A DNA stretch of 60,778 nucleotides from Methylococcales bacterium (GCA_030693155.1 JAUYBJ010000269.1:1-60778), one strand, 5' to 3'. Counted from the first letter of the stretch, positions 50,914 to 60,254 are shown. The notes: a model not told the origin generated them from the sequence alone. Made by a program: numbers and translations.

Positions 50914-51534
50914 ATGGCAAGATATCTTGGACCTACCTGTAAATTAAGTCGAAGAGAAGGGACTGACCTGTTTTTAAAAAGCAGAGGCAAATCCTTAGAA
51001 GGTAAATGTAAATTAGATCAAAGACCTGGTCAGCACGGCACTAAACGTGCTAGAAGTTCTGACTACGCTACGCAGTTAAGAGCAAAACAACGCTTGCGCA
51101 GAATCTATGGCATTTTAGAAAAACAATTTAGAAACTACTATAAATCCGCTGATATGAAAAAAGGCGCGACAGGCGAAAACTTGTTGAATCTTCTTGAATC
51201 AAGACTGGATAACGTGGTTTACCGTATGGGTTTTGCTTGCACTAGAGCTGAAGCGCGTCAATTGGTTTGTCATAAATCTATTCAGGTTAATGGTTCACTG
51301 ATTAATGTACCTTCTTATCAAGTTGCACCTGGCGATGTATTATCAGTCAGAGAAAAAGCTAAAAAACAACAAAGAATCGTTGATGCGTTAGTAGTTACTG
51401 AGCAATATGGATTTCCTGCTTGGGTTGACGTTGATGCAAAAGCAATGTCTGGCACATTTACATCGTTACCTGATCGTGTTGATTTAGGTAGTGATATTAA
51501 TGAACAGCTAGTTGTAGAGCTTTATTCTAAATAA
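50914..51534 (+). CDS. rpsD: 30S ribosomal protein S4
   Basis: S4 nucleates 30S assembly and represses the alpha operon in E. coli. The 206-residue protein starts [20 protein letters not shown], contains [20 protein letters not shown] and the S4 RNA-binding motif ([20 protein letters not shown]). It lacks zinc-binding cysteine pairs. Confidence 0.98.
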   Translation: MARYLGPTCKLSRREGTDLFLKSRGKSLEGKCKLDQRPGQHGTKRARSSDYATQLRAKQRLRRIYGILEKQFRNYYKSADMKKGATGENLLNLLESRLDNVVYRMGFACTRAEARQLVCHKSIQVNGSLINVPSYQVAPGDVLSVREKAKKQQRIVDALVVTEQYGFPAWVDVDAKAMSGTFTSLPDRVDLGSDINEQLVVELYSK

Positions 51535-51555
51535 TCGTAGTTTCGAGGGACATAA

Positions 51556-52569
51556 ATGCAGAATTCTATTTCTGGCTTGTTAAAGCCTCGATTAGTTGAG
51601 GTCGTAAGCAAGACACCTAATCATTCTAGGATTGTGATTGAGCCGCTAGAGCGCGGTTTTGGTCATTCTCTGGGTAATGCGTTGAGGCGCGTGTTGCTGT
51701 CTACTATTCCAGGCTGTGCAGTGACAGATGTGGAAATTGAAGGCGTGCTTCACGAGTACACAACCATAGAAGGTGTTCAGGAAGATGTAATTGACATTTT
51801 ACTGAACCTTAAAAAATTAGCTGTTATCCTTCATTCAAAAGATGAAGTCGAGCTGACACTGAGTAAGAATGGTGCTGGTTGTGTTACAGCAGGCGACATT
51901 ACTTTGCCGCACGATGTTGAAATAGTTAATCCCGACTTAGTCATTGCTAATTTGACTCAAGCTGGTGTATTAAATATGAAAATCAGAGTGCGTCGCGGCA
52001 GAGGCTATGAGCCAGTAAGCGTTCGTAAAGCCAATGCAGAACACAGCTTGGCGGTCGGTGCGCTGCAATTAGATGCTTCATATAGTCCTGTGATGAAAGT
52101 AGCCTATCAAGTTGAAAGCACTCGTGTTGAACAGCGTACTAACTTAGACAAGCTGATTATTGAACTGGAAACAAACGGAACGATTGATCCAGAAGCAACA
52201 ATTAAACTTGCCGCAACCATACTTCACGATCAGCTATCTGTTTTTGTCGATTTCGAAAAAGTCAATGATCAGCTTGAAGATGAAAAAGTGGAAGTTGAAG
52301 AGGTATTTGAACCTGTTTTACTTCGCCCCGTTGATGATCTTGAATTGACGGTACGCTCTGCTAATTGCTTAAAAGCCGAGAATATTTTCTATATTGGTGA
52401 TTTGATTCAACGCACTGAAGTTGAGTTGTTGAAAACACCTAATCTTGGCAAAAAATCGTTAACAGAAATAAAAGACATTCTTGCTTTAAAAGGTTTATCA
52501 CTGGGTATGCGCTTGGAAAACTGGCCGCCTGAAAACCTTGCAGATCAAACTCACACAGCATCACACTAA
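51556..52569 (+). CDS. rpoA: RNA polymerase alpha subunit
   Basis: Alpha dimerises to start core enzyme assembly and its C-terminal domain binds UP elements and activators. The 337-residue protein has the NTD motif [20 protein letters not shown], the [10 protein letters not shown] strand and the CTD with [20 protein letters not shown] and [26 protein letters not shown] precedes the ATG. Confidence 0.98.
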   Translation: MQNSISGLLKPRLVEVVSKTPNHSRIVIEPLERGFGHSLGNALRRVLLSTIPGCAVTDVEIEGVLHEYTTIEGVQEDVIDILLNLKKLAVILHSKDEVELTLSKNGAGCVTAGDITLPHDVEIVNPDLVIANLTQAGVLNMKIRVRRGRGYEPVSVRKANAEHSLAVGALQLDASYSPVMKVAYQVESTRVEQRTNLDKLIIELETNGTIDPEATIKLAATILHDQLSVFVDFEKVNDQLEDEKVEVEEVFEPVLLRPVDDLELTVRSANCLKAENIFYIGDLIQRTEVELLKTPNLGKKSLTEIKDILALKGLSLGMRLENWPPENLADQTHTASH

Positions 52570-52586
52570 CATTAGGTCTTTTGACA

Positions 52587-52961
52587 ATGAGACATCGTAA
52601 ATCTGGTAGAAAATTTAACATGAATAGCAGCCACCGTAAGGCTCTATTCAGTAACATGGCAAGTTCATTGTTTAAACATGAACTTATTAGAACGACTTTA
52701 CCAAAAGCTAAAGAATTAAGAAGCTTTGCTGAGCCGTTAATCACTTTATCTAAAGAAGATAATGTGGCTAAAAGACGTTTAGCGTTTGCTAGACTGCGTG
52801 ACCGTGAAGTTGTCACTAAACTGTTCAATGAGCTGGGTCCACGTTACAAAAATAGAGCAGGCGGCTATTTGCGTATCATGAAATGCGGCTTTAAAACAGG
52901 TGATAATGCACCGATGGCGTATGTCGAGCTAGTTGATAGACCTGAAGCCAGCGCGGAATAA
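52587..52961 (+). CDS. rplQ: 50S ribosomal protein L17
   Basis: L17 lies near the tunnel exit. From the ATG at 52587 it has 124 residues and starts [20 protein letters not shown], followed by [24 protein letters not shown] two codons upstream is unlikely. It ends the ribosomal-protein block, 25 bases before an intrinsic terminator. Confidence 0.98.
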   Translation: MRHRKSGRKFNMNSSHRKALFSNMASSLFKHELIRTTLPKAKELRSFAEPLITLSKEDNVAKRRLAFARLRDREVVTKLFNELGPRYKNRAGGYLRIMKCGFKTGDNAPMAYVELVDRPEASAE

Positions 52962-52980
52962 TTACCACGCCAGCTGAATA

Positions 52981-53008
52981 AAAAAAGCCAGTTTATCTGG
53001 CTTTTTTT
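52981..53008 (+). terminator. intrinsic terminator after rplQ
   Basis: GCCAG (52987-52991) and CTGGC (52997-53001) close a TTTAT loop, extended by A/T pairs, and seven T follow. It ends the str-S10-spc-alpha block. Confidence 0.92.
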
Positions 53009-53121
53009 ATGCCTTGTAGAAATATAATAGTTCATTCAATCTATTTGGTATTGAAGTGCGAAGCCTATCAAATAGCGAACGATAGCACTCAAACCTACGC
53101 TTATTTATTTAAATTTAAAAT

Positions 53122-53448
53122 ATGAAATCAATGGAATACGCCATTCGTGAAGAAAATATAAATACTGGCAATGACCCATTTTCTGATCTGGTACTGAAAG
53201 AATCTAAACTTTCTCCAAATAGATTAGTTTATCGGAATGATGATAATGGCGTTTGGTTATATCAAGCGAATTGTTTAGAGTTTATGGATGTACTTATAGC
53301 CAAATTTCCACAAGGTAAATTTGATATGATTTTTGCCGACCCGCCTTATTTTTTATCAAATGGAGGTATTAGTTGCCAAGCGGGAAAAATGGTCAGTGTG
53401 CATAAAGGTGATTGGGATAAATCACGCAGTGCGGAAGTTAATCATTAG
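53122..53448 (+). pseudogene. truncated DNA methyltransferase (motif IV part only)
   Basis: The 108-residue frame resembles the N-terminal part of beta-type DNA methyltransferases: NRLVYRNDDNGVWLYQANCL leads to the catalytic motif FDMIFADPPYFLSNGG and VSVHKGDWDKS. The reading then breaks off after about residue 100 (SRSAEVNH stop), where intact relatives continue for some 200 residues with the substrate-binding part and the SAM-binding FxGxG motif. Without motif I it should be inactive. It is the first part of an eroded restriction-modification locus that starts 113 bases after the rplQ terminator. Confidence 0.75.
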
Positions 53449-53455
53449 TATCTCT

Positions 53456-54199
53456 ATGAAACAAAACGAAGCCGTTATTTTGACATTAGAAAAGTTAGGT
53501 GGAGTTGCAACACTTGGGCAATTAAATCAGGAAACTTTAAAAATAAAAGAATGCGCTTGGAAAACTAAAACACCTTTTGCTAGTATTCGTAGAATTGTTC
53601 AATTAGATAAAAATATATACAAAATCAAGGCTGGTCTTTATGGCTTAGAAAAATTTAGAGCAGAAATAGAGAGTCGTGGGATAATTGCTGAAACTGAAAA
53701 AAATAAAAATTCCCAAGAAGTTATTGAATCAAATCATTCTTATTTTCAAGGATTGCTGTTAATAGTTGGTAATTTAAAAGGTTTAAATACTTTTGTACCA
53801 AATCAAGATAAAAATAAAAAATTTATTGATAAAAATTTAGGTGAAATAAGAACACTAAGTATTCTTCCTGAGTATTCTTTTCCCTCTATAGTTAAAAGAA
53901 GCTCAACCATTGATGTTATCTGGTTTAACGAAAGAAATATGCCTCATTCTTTCTTTGAGGTAGAGCATTCCACAGACATTCAAAATTCTCTTTTAAAATT
54001 CAATGACCTGCAAGATTTTCATTCGAGAATGGTAATAGTTGCCGATGTAGTCAGAAAACAAGAGTATTTGACGAAAATAAAATACTCATCATTCAAAGAT
54101 TTGTCAGCTAAAAATAGAGTTTCATTTTTAGATTACGAAGCATTAAACTATCAATATGAAAATATTGTGAAGCAAAAACCATCTGACTTTATTTTATAA
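53456..54199 (+). CDS. Winged-helix protein with nuclease-like C-terminal domain, function unknown
   Basis: The ATG at 53456, seven bases after the methyltransferase stop, gives 247 residues. Residues 1-75 look like a winged-helix domain (KQNEAVILTLEKLGGVATLG, then ASIRRIVQLDKNIYKIKAGL-like strand with LYGLEKF), as found at the N-terminus of some restriction-related proteins. Residues 145-230 contain STIDVIWFNERNMPHSFFEV followed by EHSTDIQNSLLKF; the D...E-V-E spacing resembles the PD-(D/E)xK nuclease core with Glu where Lys is usual. It is very AT-rich compared with the ribosomal genes. It is either a restriction-related nuclease or a DNA-binding regulator; I cannot name it. Confidence 0.6.
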   Translation: MKQNEAVILTLEKLGGVATLGQLNQETLKIKECAWKTKTPFASIRRIVQLDKNIYKIKAGLYGLEKFRAEIESRGIIAETEKNKNSQEVIESNHSYFQGLLLIVGNLKGLNTFVPNQDKNKKFIDKNLGEIRTLSILPEYSFPSIVKRSSTIDVIWFNERNMPHSFFEVEHSTDIQNSLLKFNDLQDFHSRMVIVADVVRKQEYLTKIKYSSFKDLSAKNRVSFLDYEALNYQYENIVKQKPSDFIL

Positions 54200-54201
54200 A
54201 A

Positions 54202-54432
54202 ATGAAAAATATCACGTTAAGCGATGAAAACTTAAAAGACATAAAAATAGTATTTGAATATCTATTAGATTTAGAAAGAAAATCGTATGAAGAGTATTGT
54301 ATGGATTTAATAGATGAAAATTGTGACAACTATGATTTTATATTAAATAAAGATTTTTATAACAAACCAGAAATAAATCATATTTATGCGTTTGCGCGAA
54401 GAGCAAAAGATGCAATTGATGGTAACTCGTAA
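54202..54432 (+). CDS. Small acidic protein, function unknown
   Basis: This 76-residue frame begins two bases after the upstream gene, so the two are probably translated together. The protein is acidic and helical in appearance (KNITLSDENLKDIKIVFEYL; many Asp and Glu), with no membrane segment or known motif. A partner or inhibitor of the preceding nuclease-like protein is one possibility, based only on the pairing and charge. Confidence 0.5.
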   Translation: MKNITLSDENLKDIKIVFEYLLDLERKSYEEYCMDLIDENCDNYDFILNKDFYNKPEINHIYAFARRAKDAIDGNS

Positions 54433-54762
54433 TTAAAATTCAATTGGAAAGCTATTGTATCAAAAAGACTTTTACCAGATGACGCGCTATTAGTCATAGT
54501 AAGAGAAACTCTGTTTATAATCGAGGTTAAATATCAACAAGTCGCTGGTTCGGTGGATGAAAAATTACAAACCTGTGATTTTAAACGCAAGCAATATCAA
54601 AAATTATTGATTACCCTAGAGTTAAAAGTCGAATATGTCTATGTGTTAAATGATTGGTTTAAAAAACCTGAATATAAAGATGTTCTCGATTATATAAACA
54701 GCGTCAACTGTCATTATAAGTTCGGTAAGTTACCGCTTGCGTGGCTTGGGTTGCCTGAATAG
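54433..54762 (+). pseudogene. C-terminal remnant of a restriction endonuclease-like gene
   Basis: From 54433 the frame is open for 109 residues without a normal start; an internal GTG at 54553 is the only late option. It contains ALLVIVRETLFIIEVKYQQV, whose I-I-E-V-K is the E-x-K part of a PD-(D/E)xK nuclease core, then AGSVDEKLQTCDFKRKQYQK, a Tyr-rich strand (VEYVYVLNDWF) and a last FGKLPLAWLGLP. This looks like the second half of a type II restriction endonuclease whose first half is gone. It is in the frame of the preceding small gene but separated from it by a stop. Confidence 0.65.
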
Positions 54763-54765
54763 CGC

Positions 54766-54790
54766 GTAGGGTGGATAAATCCACACCTAC
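54766..54790. repeat. GTAGGGT-type palindrome between the nuclease remnant and nuoM
   Basis: GTAGGGTGGAT pairs with ATCCACACCTAC with one bulged A, loop AA. It lies between convergent reading frames and may end transcription from both sides. Its first bases match the palindrome between rpoB and rpoC. Confidence 0.6.
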
Positions 54791-54799
54791 AGCGTCAAT

Positions 54800-56338
54800 C
54801 TAAGGCGCAGCAATTTCTTCACCCGTTTGTACCACTGGTTGATCCGCCATCAGCCGATTCAGCCACACCTCCGCTGTTTTTTGATTTATTCTCAGCACCT
54901 TATTCGGCATAAAACCCAGTATCAGAATTAATAAAGCGGGTACGCATAATAATGCCAGTTCGCGCGGACGCAGGTCTTGTGCGTGTTCGACGCTGGTTTG
55001 TGTGATTGCGCCAAAAAAGGCGCGGCGGGTGAATGACAGCATATAGGCGGCACATAATACTGCACCTGCTAGGGCAGTAATGCCTAGGGTAGGGTGGGCG
55101 GTTAATGCGCCGATGATAATTAATAATTCGGCAGGAAAACCGCTGGTTAAGGGTGCGCCCATGCTGGCAAGCATGAATAAAAAATAGAAGGCGGTTAAGC
55201 GCGGCATGACTTTCGCCAGACCACCCAAATGCAGGGCTTCGGTGCTACCTAAACGGTGTTGGATAAAACCAGCTATCAGCATCAAGGAGCTGGCGACCAG
55301 CGTGAAATTAAGCAGTTGAAAAATCGCGCCTTGTAAACCTTGCATATTTAAAGCGGATAAGCCGATGATGACTAAGCCGACATGACTGATACTGGCGTAC
55401 GCCAATAAGCGGCGCAAGTTGGTTTGTTGTAAGGCGATTAACGCGCCATAAATCAAGGTAATTGCGCCCAGAATACCTAATGCCCAGCTATATTGAACGG
55501 CGGCTGAGGGGGCTAGCGGCATGGCAAAACGCAACAAGCCATAAACGCCCAGTTTTAAGCCGACTAATAAAGCGGTGGTGTGTGTCGCGCCTTCCATTGC
55601 GGTGGTCGGTAGCCAAGTGTGGAAGGGGACTAAGGGAGCTTTAACGATAAAACCTAATAAGAGCAAGAAAAAGACGGTGCTTTGTAAGGAATCAGGCAGG
55701 GGTGTTGCTAATAAGGTCGGCAGGCTGAACGATAAGTCGAGCGGAATACTACCACCGACGGCTGTTGCGTGATTCATCGACAAAATGACGATAGCGAATA
55801 ATAACGGTACGCCGCCAAATAACATAAACAGCGTGTATTTCATCGCCGCGCCGCGCCGCTCTGGCCCTATGCCCCATAAGCTGATTAAAAAGAAAATCGG
55901 TGGCAGGGTCAGTTCCCAGAACAGAAAGAACAGTACCAAATCCAGTGCGCAAAATACGCCCATGGTAATGCCTTCCAACGCTAATAACAGGGCGAAATGC
56001 AGGCGCGACAGGTGTTGTATGGAATTCCATGAGGCGATAATCGCCATTAGTGTGACTAAGGCGGATAAGGGCATAAATAGTACGGAAATGCCATCTATGC
56101 CGAGCAGAAATTCAATGTGTAAACTGGGTATCCAATCGCTACGTTCTAATAGTTGAAAATCGCCATTATTACTGTGAAATAACGCCACTACTGATAAGGC
56201 GGCAATAAGTTCAATGCTGGCAAAAGTGAGTGCGGTTTTTTTAGCTAACTGGCTGTTGCCGCATAGCACTGTCATCAACGCGCCCAATAACGGCAGAAAA
56301 ATCAGCAGACTTAATATCGGAAAATGGCTTTCATTCAT
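54800..56338 (-). CDS. NuoM-like proton-conducting membrane subunit (second M)
   Basis: The start at 56338 (MNESHFPILS) gives 512 residues; an ATG seven codons upstream lies inside the preceding gene. About 14 membrane helices are visible. Key charged residues of complex I antiporter-like subunits are kept: Glu142 in FLFWELTLPP, Lys233 in IVKAPLVPFHTWLP and Lys262 in GLKLGVYGLLRF. It overlaps the upstream M-like gene by eight bases. No nuoA-K, nuoN or peripheral-arm genes occur in the window, so it probably belongs to a separate ion-translocating complex and not to ordinary complex I. Confidence 0.82.
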   Translation of the reverse strand: MNESHFPILSLLIFLPLLGALMTVLCGNSQLAKKTALTFASIELIAALSVVALFHSNNGDFQLLERSDWIPSLHIEFLLGIDGISVLFMPLSALVTLMAIIASWNSIQHLSRLHFALLLALEGITMGVFCALDLVLFFLFWELTLPPIFFLISLWGIGPERRGAAMKYTLFMLFGGVPLLFAIVILSMNHATAVGGSIPLDLSFSLPTLLATPLPDSLQSTVFFLLLLGFIVKAPLVPFHTWLPTTAMEGATHTTALLVGLKLGVYGLLRFAMPLAPSAAVQYSWALGILGAITLIYGALIALQQTNLRRLLAYASISHVGLVIIGLSALNMQGLQGAIFQLLNFTLVASSLMLIAGFIQHRLGSTEALHLGGLAKVMPRLTAFYFLFMLASMGAPLTSGFPAELLIIIGALTAHPTLGITALAGAVLCAAYMLSFTRRAFFGAITQTSVEHAQDLRPRELALLCVPALLILILGFMPNKVLRINQKTAEVWLNRLMADQPVVQTGEEIAAP

Positions 56339-57920
56339 TACGGCTATCCTTGTCATCAAGAGGCGCGGTGATTATCTTCGTTGGTGCGGGTTTATTGTCT
56401 GGTTGTGCGTTGTGCATGGGGTACATAAGGCTGATTGCCACCGCATCCTGGTCGATAAATTTTAGCCACGGGGTAGACCAAAAGCCCGATACAATCAGCA
56501 GTCCACAAATAATAACGGTAATAATGCGTTCCTTAATCGCTGAATAATGGCTACAGCGATACGGTTGCGTGGCGCGTTTGGAATGGGCAACAAATATTTG
56601 CTGGAACGCGCGGAGTAAAAATGCTGCCGCCAGTACGTTGCCAACCAGAATCGCAATGGCAATCAACCAGCCGTCTTCTTCAATTGTGCCTTCAATCAGT
56701 AAATGAGCGGCATCAAAACTGGGTGTACCCGGCATCACCATGGTACTTAAGGCGCAGATTAAGAACAGTACAGCGATAGCGGTATTGCTATCAAACAAGC
56801 CGCCTAAGCGAGGAATAAAGGCGGTGCGGGTGCGTTCGTAAATGAGTCCGGAGCAGAATAACATTCCCGCTGTGGCTAAACCGTACACGCTGGATAGTAA
56901 CAAGCTGGCTTCCAGTCCTGTTGCGTTAAAGGTGAATACACCGATGACAAGCATCCCTGTGTGGCTGATGACGGCAAATGCTAACAGACGGCGGATATTG
57001 ATTTGCATCAGGGCGAGTAACGCGCCATAAAAGATGCTGATTAAACCCAGTGTCAGCACAAAGGTTTCCCATTGTTCGGCAACCCCTGGCACCATCGGCA
57101 TAATGAAACGAATCAGCGCGTATACCCCCAGCTTTAAGCCGACGATAAAAATCGCCGCACTGGCAACCGTACCATGTTCTGCTAACAATGGAAGCCAACC
57201 ATGAAACGGAAACAGCGGCATACGAATCGCAAAACCAAAAAACAGCAGCACAAAAATCAACACTTCATCATGCAGATACGCATTGTTTTGTTTGAGCATC
57301 AGCCAGTCAAAAGACAGGGCGTGTTCTGAGTCAATTAAGCCGAAGGCAAGAAACATAAAGCCCGCAAATGTCATTAACAAACCACTGACCCAGTATTGCA
57401 GTAATTGTGCGACCACCCAGCGTCGATGTTGCCCTGTGCCTGAGTGGACGGTGAGCAGAATCACAGGAATCAGTTCCAGTGCGCACCAGAACCAGAATTG
57501 TAAAACGTTGAGGGCGGCAAACGCGCCAATCAGAATGGCTTCATAGCCCAGTATGCAGGCAATAAACAGTTTGTCGCTAACGTGTCGGGTAATGGAGGTG
57601 TAAATCAATGCCAGCAAGGTCAACACGGCGGTTAAGGGAATGAACAGAATATTGGTACTGTCCACGCCGACCGCATAACTCATGCCGATAAAATGCAGAT
57701 GTTCAGCGAGATGAATGCCTGAATTTTCAGAATCGAAAATCAGTAATAAATAAACACTCAGTAAAATATTCAGCAACGCACCTGCATAACCGACCCGCAA
57801 GGCAAGCGTGGCAGAGGGAGATTGCCACACGCCGATTAGAGTGGCCAACGGTAGCAAGGTCATCGCCGAGAGTAGTGGAAAGCTGGTGACCAGCGACCAG
57901 TGAGTAATATTGATGTCCAT
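56331..57920 (-). CDS. NuoM-like proton-conducting membrane subunit (first M)
   Basis: The ATG at 57920 (MDINITHWSL) gives 529 residues; an upstream ATG lies inside the preceding gene. The family core is present: Glu149 in WCALELIPVILL and GFAIRMPLFPFHGWLPLLAE, but the lysine of the usual VKxP motif is Arg (R233). Later GLKLGVYALIRF keeps its Lys. The C-terminus has a polar Pro- and Lys-rich tail. It starts seven bases after the L-like gene and overlaps the next M-like gene, so the three are one operon. Confidence 0.8.
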   Translation of the reverse strand: MDINITHWSLVTSFPLLSAMTLLPLATLIGVWQSPSATLALRVGYAGALLNILLSVYLLLIFDSENSGIHLAEHLHFIGMSYAVGVDSTNILFIPLTAVLTLLALIYTSITRHVSDKLFIACILGYEAILIGAFAALNVLQFWFWCALELIPVILLTVHSGTGQHRRWVVAQLLQYWVSGLLMTFAGFMFLAFGLIDSEHALSFDWLMLKQNNAYLHDEVLIFVLLFFGFAIRMPLFPFHGWLPLLAEHGTVASAAIFIVGLKLGVYALIRFIMPMVPGVAEQWETFVLTLGLISIFYGALLALMQINIRRLLAFAVISHTGMLVIGVFTFNATGLEASLLLSSVYGLATAGMLFCSGLIYERTRTAFIPRLGGLFDSNTAIAVLFLICALSTMVMPGTPSFDAAHLLIEGTIEEDGWLIAIAILVGNVLAAAFLLRAFQQIFVAHSKRATQPYRCSHYSAIKERIITVIICGLLIVSGFWSTPWLKFIDQDAVAISLMYPMHNAQPDNKPAPTKIITAPLDDKDSRNE

Positions 57921-57927
57921 TAAAACC

Positions 57928-59490
57928 TCAAAACGCAACAAGCAGGGTGATACAAACAAATAAGACCAGATAACGGGGTCTTAATATCTGTCGTTCAACT
58001 TTATTGGCAAGATGCCCCAGTTCACGACCATAGCGTACCGTGCCTTTGCTGACACCTTGCAATACGAAATGTTCTTCAAACCAGTGCGAAATAGCGGCTG
58101 TCCATTGGGTTAATGTGCCTGCCAAACCGCTGCCTTGGGCAAATTCATCGGCATTATTATCCAAACGTGCGCCGATTTTGGTTTCTTCCAGTTGCACTAG
58201 GGATGACATTTGGTTCAACACAGGATTAGGCGCACCCATGAAGCGATCGACAATGTGGTCATCAAAATAGCATAAATCATTCGCCAGACGACGCACGGGT
58301 TTGACCAATGCCCAATCGGTGATTTGATCCAGCCAAAAGCGTTGTAACGAAGCGGTATACGCCCAGCGTAGTTGTGCAATTTTGGGTGATACGGGTTTAA
58401 TGGGATTATTATGCACGGCGTGCATCAAGTTCGGTGCGGATAATAATTGATAGGCGCGGACGATGGCGTGAGCGCACAAATGCCATTTCGCCAACTGCCA
58501 GAAGCCCAAGCCGCATTCTAAAAACATCAAGCCCAGTTGTGCCGATATGGCATACACCAAAGAACTTTTTACATCGGTTTGCGTCAGACCGACGATAAAA
58601 CTGTATAACGCGGTCATGAAACCGACTACTGCCAGAATTGCCATAATAAACGTGCTGAGTTCAAACAACGGGCGTAATAAGCACACCAGATAGACCCCCG
58701 CATGAATCATCACCGCGCCATAAAATACCGCGCTGGAAGGTGTCGGCCCTTCCATTGCCCGCGCCAACCAAGGGGTAAAGGGCAGTTGTGCCGATTTAGC
58801 AAACGCAGCAAGCGCGAAACACAGCGCAAGCCCCGTGATTTGACTGGTGGGCAGCTGCGGCAGGGTGGCAAACATCTCGTTCCAGTCTACCGTTCCTGTC
58901 CACGCAACGCTTAAACCGATAGCAATGATAAAACAGGCATCACCGATATGGTTGGTGACTAATACCCGCGTGGCATTGGTAACGGCAATCGAACGCTGAT
59001 AAGAATAGGCAATCAGTAAATAGGAACACAGCCCCGCTGTCTCCCAGCCAACCAAAGTACCGACCGCATTACCTGATAACACCAGTAATAATATCGCGAA
59101 AGCAAACAGGCTGAGGACAAAAAAGAAGCGATGAAAGCCCGTTTCACGGTGCATATAGTTGGTGGAAAACCGCATCACAATCGCCAGCAGCACAGAAAAT
59201 AATGCCGCTAACTGCACATTAAAACCAGTGGTAATGAAATTCATGCGTATCGTTAATGCTTCACTGCTTAACCAGCGACCGATACTGAATGATCCCGCGT
59301 TCATATTCAGCAGGTTTGAACCCAGTAAAATTAACGCCAGCAAACAAGACAGCATGATTGCCCAATTAGCACAACTGCTGGTGGTCTGCTCGCTTTCTTC
59401 ACCGTCTAAGAAACCGAATAAATGACCACCGCCAATCAATAGCGCGGCACACAGCGGGGCGAGTGGAATTAATAATACCAAAGCATCCAT
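57928..59490 (-). CDS. NuoL-like membrane subunit with shortened antiporter core
   Basis: The 520-residue protein matches NuoL/MrpA-type subunits in its first 360 residues: Glu150 in LVGWETAGLCSYLLI, Lys232 in AKSAQLPFTPWLARAMEGPT, and TDVKSSLVYAISAQLG. After HAIVRAYQLL (341-350; the usual Lys is Arg) the last core helices are missing and a mostly polar region (370-500) follows, which resembles the NuoL C-terminal end (DWALVKPVRRLAND, FDDHIVDRFMG), with one final helix. NuoL is normally about 610 residues. It may therefore be a structural partner for the two M-like subunits more than a full ion channel. Confidence 0.75.
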   Translation of the reverse strand: MDALVLLIPLAPLCAALLIGGGHLFGFLDGEESEQTTSSCANWAIMLSCLLALILLGSNLLNMNAGSFSIGRWLSSEALTIRMNFITTGFNVQLAALFSVLLAIVMRFSTNYMHRETGFHRFFFVLSLFAFAILLLVLSGNAVGTLVGWETAGLCSYLLIAYSYQRSIAVTNATRVLVTNHIGDACFIIAIGLSVAWTGTVDWNEMFATLPQLPTSQITGLALCFALAAFAKSAQLPFTPWLARAMEGPTPSSAVFYGAVMIHAGVYLVCLLRPLFELSTFIMAILAVVGFMTALYSFIVGLTQTDVKSSLVYAISAQLGLMFLECGLGFWQLAKWHLCAHAIVRAYQLLSAPNLMHAVHNNPIKPVSPKIAQLRWAYTASLQRFWLDQITDWALVKPVRRLANDLCYFDDHIVDRFMGAPNPVLNQMSSLVQLEETKIGARLDNNADEFAQGSGLAGTLTQWTAAISHWFEEHFVLQGVSKGTVRYGRELGHLANKVERQILRPRYLVLFVCITLLVAF

Positions 59491-59493
59491 AAG

Positions 59494-60189
59494 TTAATCC
59501 GTGGTTTTTTTACGCGCCACGATGACACCATCGCGGGTTGGATTGATAAAGGTATCGAAGTCGGGGTCATTAAAAATCAGCTCGTTATGTTCACGAATGG
59601 CTTCTGTCCAACCTTGAAACACGTCGGTGAACTGTTCGACAGCGACCCGTCCGCGCCACAGCACGTTGTCAGCAATGTACAGCCCGCCTGGGCGAATACG
59701 GTCTTTAGCCAATAACCAGATGTCAGGATAATCGCCTTTATCGACATCGTTATAACAAATATCAAATAAACCATCGGTCTGGGCAAAAATATCCTGTGCC
59801 ATACCTGCCTGAAAATCGACTCTATCCCATAAACCCGCCTCAGTGAGATAGGCTTCGGCTTTTGCTTTATTCAATAAATCGGCTTCACTGCAAATCACCT
59901 GCCCAGTCGCACCAACGGCTTTCGCAAACCAATACGCCGAATAACCATAACCGCTGCCAAATTCAAACACCCGCTTGGCATTAATGGTTTTCGCCATTGT
60001 TTCCAAAAATACACCGACTAAACGACCGACAATAGGAAAGTTATTTTTTTCCGCCAAGTCTTCCATGTCGGCTAATACGGCGTGATCTGTATGACTCACT
60101 AAGCCGCGCAGATAGCTTTCAATGGCAGGATGCACGGGTTGTAATACGCTGGGATTGATAACGTTGGGGGATTTTAGATTGTCAGTCAT
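59494..60189 (-). CDS. SAM-dependent O-methyltransferase (caffeoyl-CoA type family)
   Basis: The 231-residue protein has the SAM-binding motif RVFEFGSGYGYSAYWFAKA near residue 75, the acidic motif II ICSEADLLNKAKAEA and the metal-site-like segment DICYNDVDKGDYPDIWLLA, then RPGGLYIADNVLWRGRV. This places it in the class I O-methyltransferase family 3. Its substrate is unknown. It ends three bases before the NuoL-like gene, so it is probably co-transcribed with the antiporter-like genes, an unusual partner. Confidence 0.85.
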   Translation of the reverse strand: MTDNLKSPNVINPSVLQPVHPAIESYLRGLVSHTDHAVLADMEDLAEKNNFPIVGRLVGVFLETMAKTINAKRVFEFGSGYGYSAYWFAKAVGATGQVICSEADLLNKAKAEAYLTEAGLWDRVDFQAGMAQDIFAQTDGLFDICYNDVDKGDYPDIWLLAKDRIRPGGLYIADNVLWRGRVAVEQFTDVFQGWTEAIREHNELIFNDPDFDTFINPTRDGVIVARKKTTD

Positions 60190-60213
60190 GATGGTGGTCT
60201 CGTGTGGTGTATG

Positions 60214-60246
60214 AGACCTCGCAGGTTTTTAAAACCTGCGAGGTCT
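60214..60246. terminator. palindrome between yajQ-family and methyltransferase genes
   Basis: AGACCTCGCAGGTTTT and its exact complement flank one T (16-base arms). It lies just after the YajQ-family stop on the minus strand and before the methyltransferase gene. Its centre matches the palindrome at 11395-11427. Confidence 0.7.
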
Positions 60247-60254
60247 GCGTTGAT

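Noticed and set aside
54553-54762. A separate 69-residue gene starting at GTG
   Set aside because: The reading frame and the nuclease-like E-V-K motif continue upstream of this GTG to 54433, so it is better explained as part of a truncated gene.
54800-59490. The three membrane subunits as the end of a normal nuo operon
   Set aside because: nuoA-K and nuoN are absent, there are two M-like genes, and the L-like subunit is shortened; ordinary complex I cannot be supported from this window.
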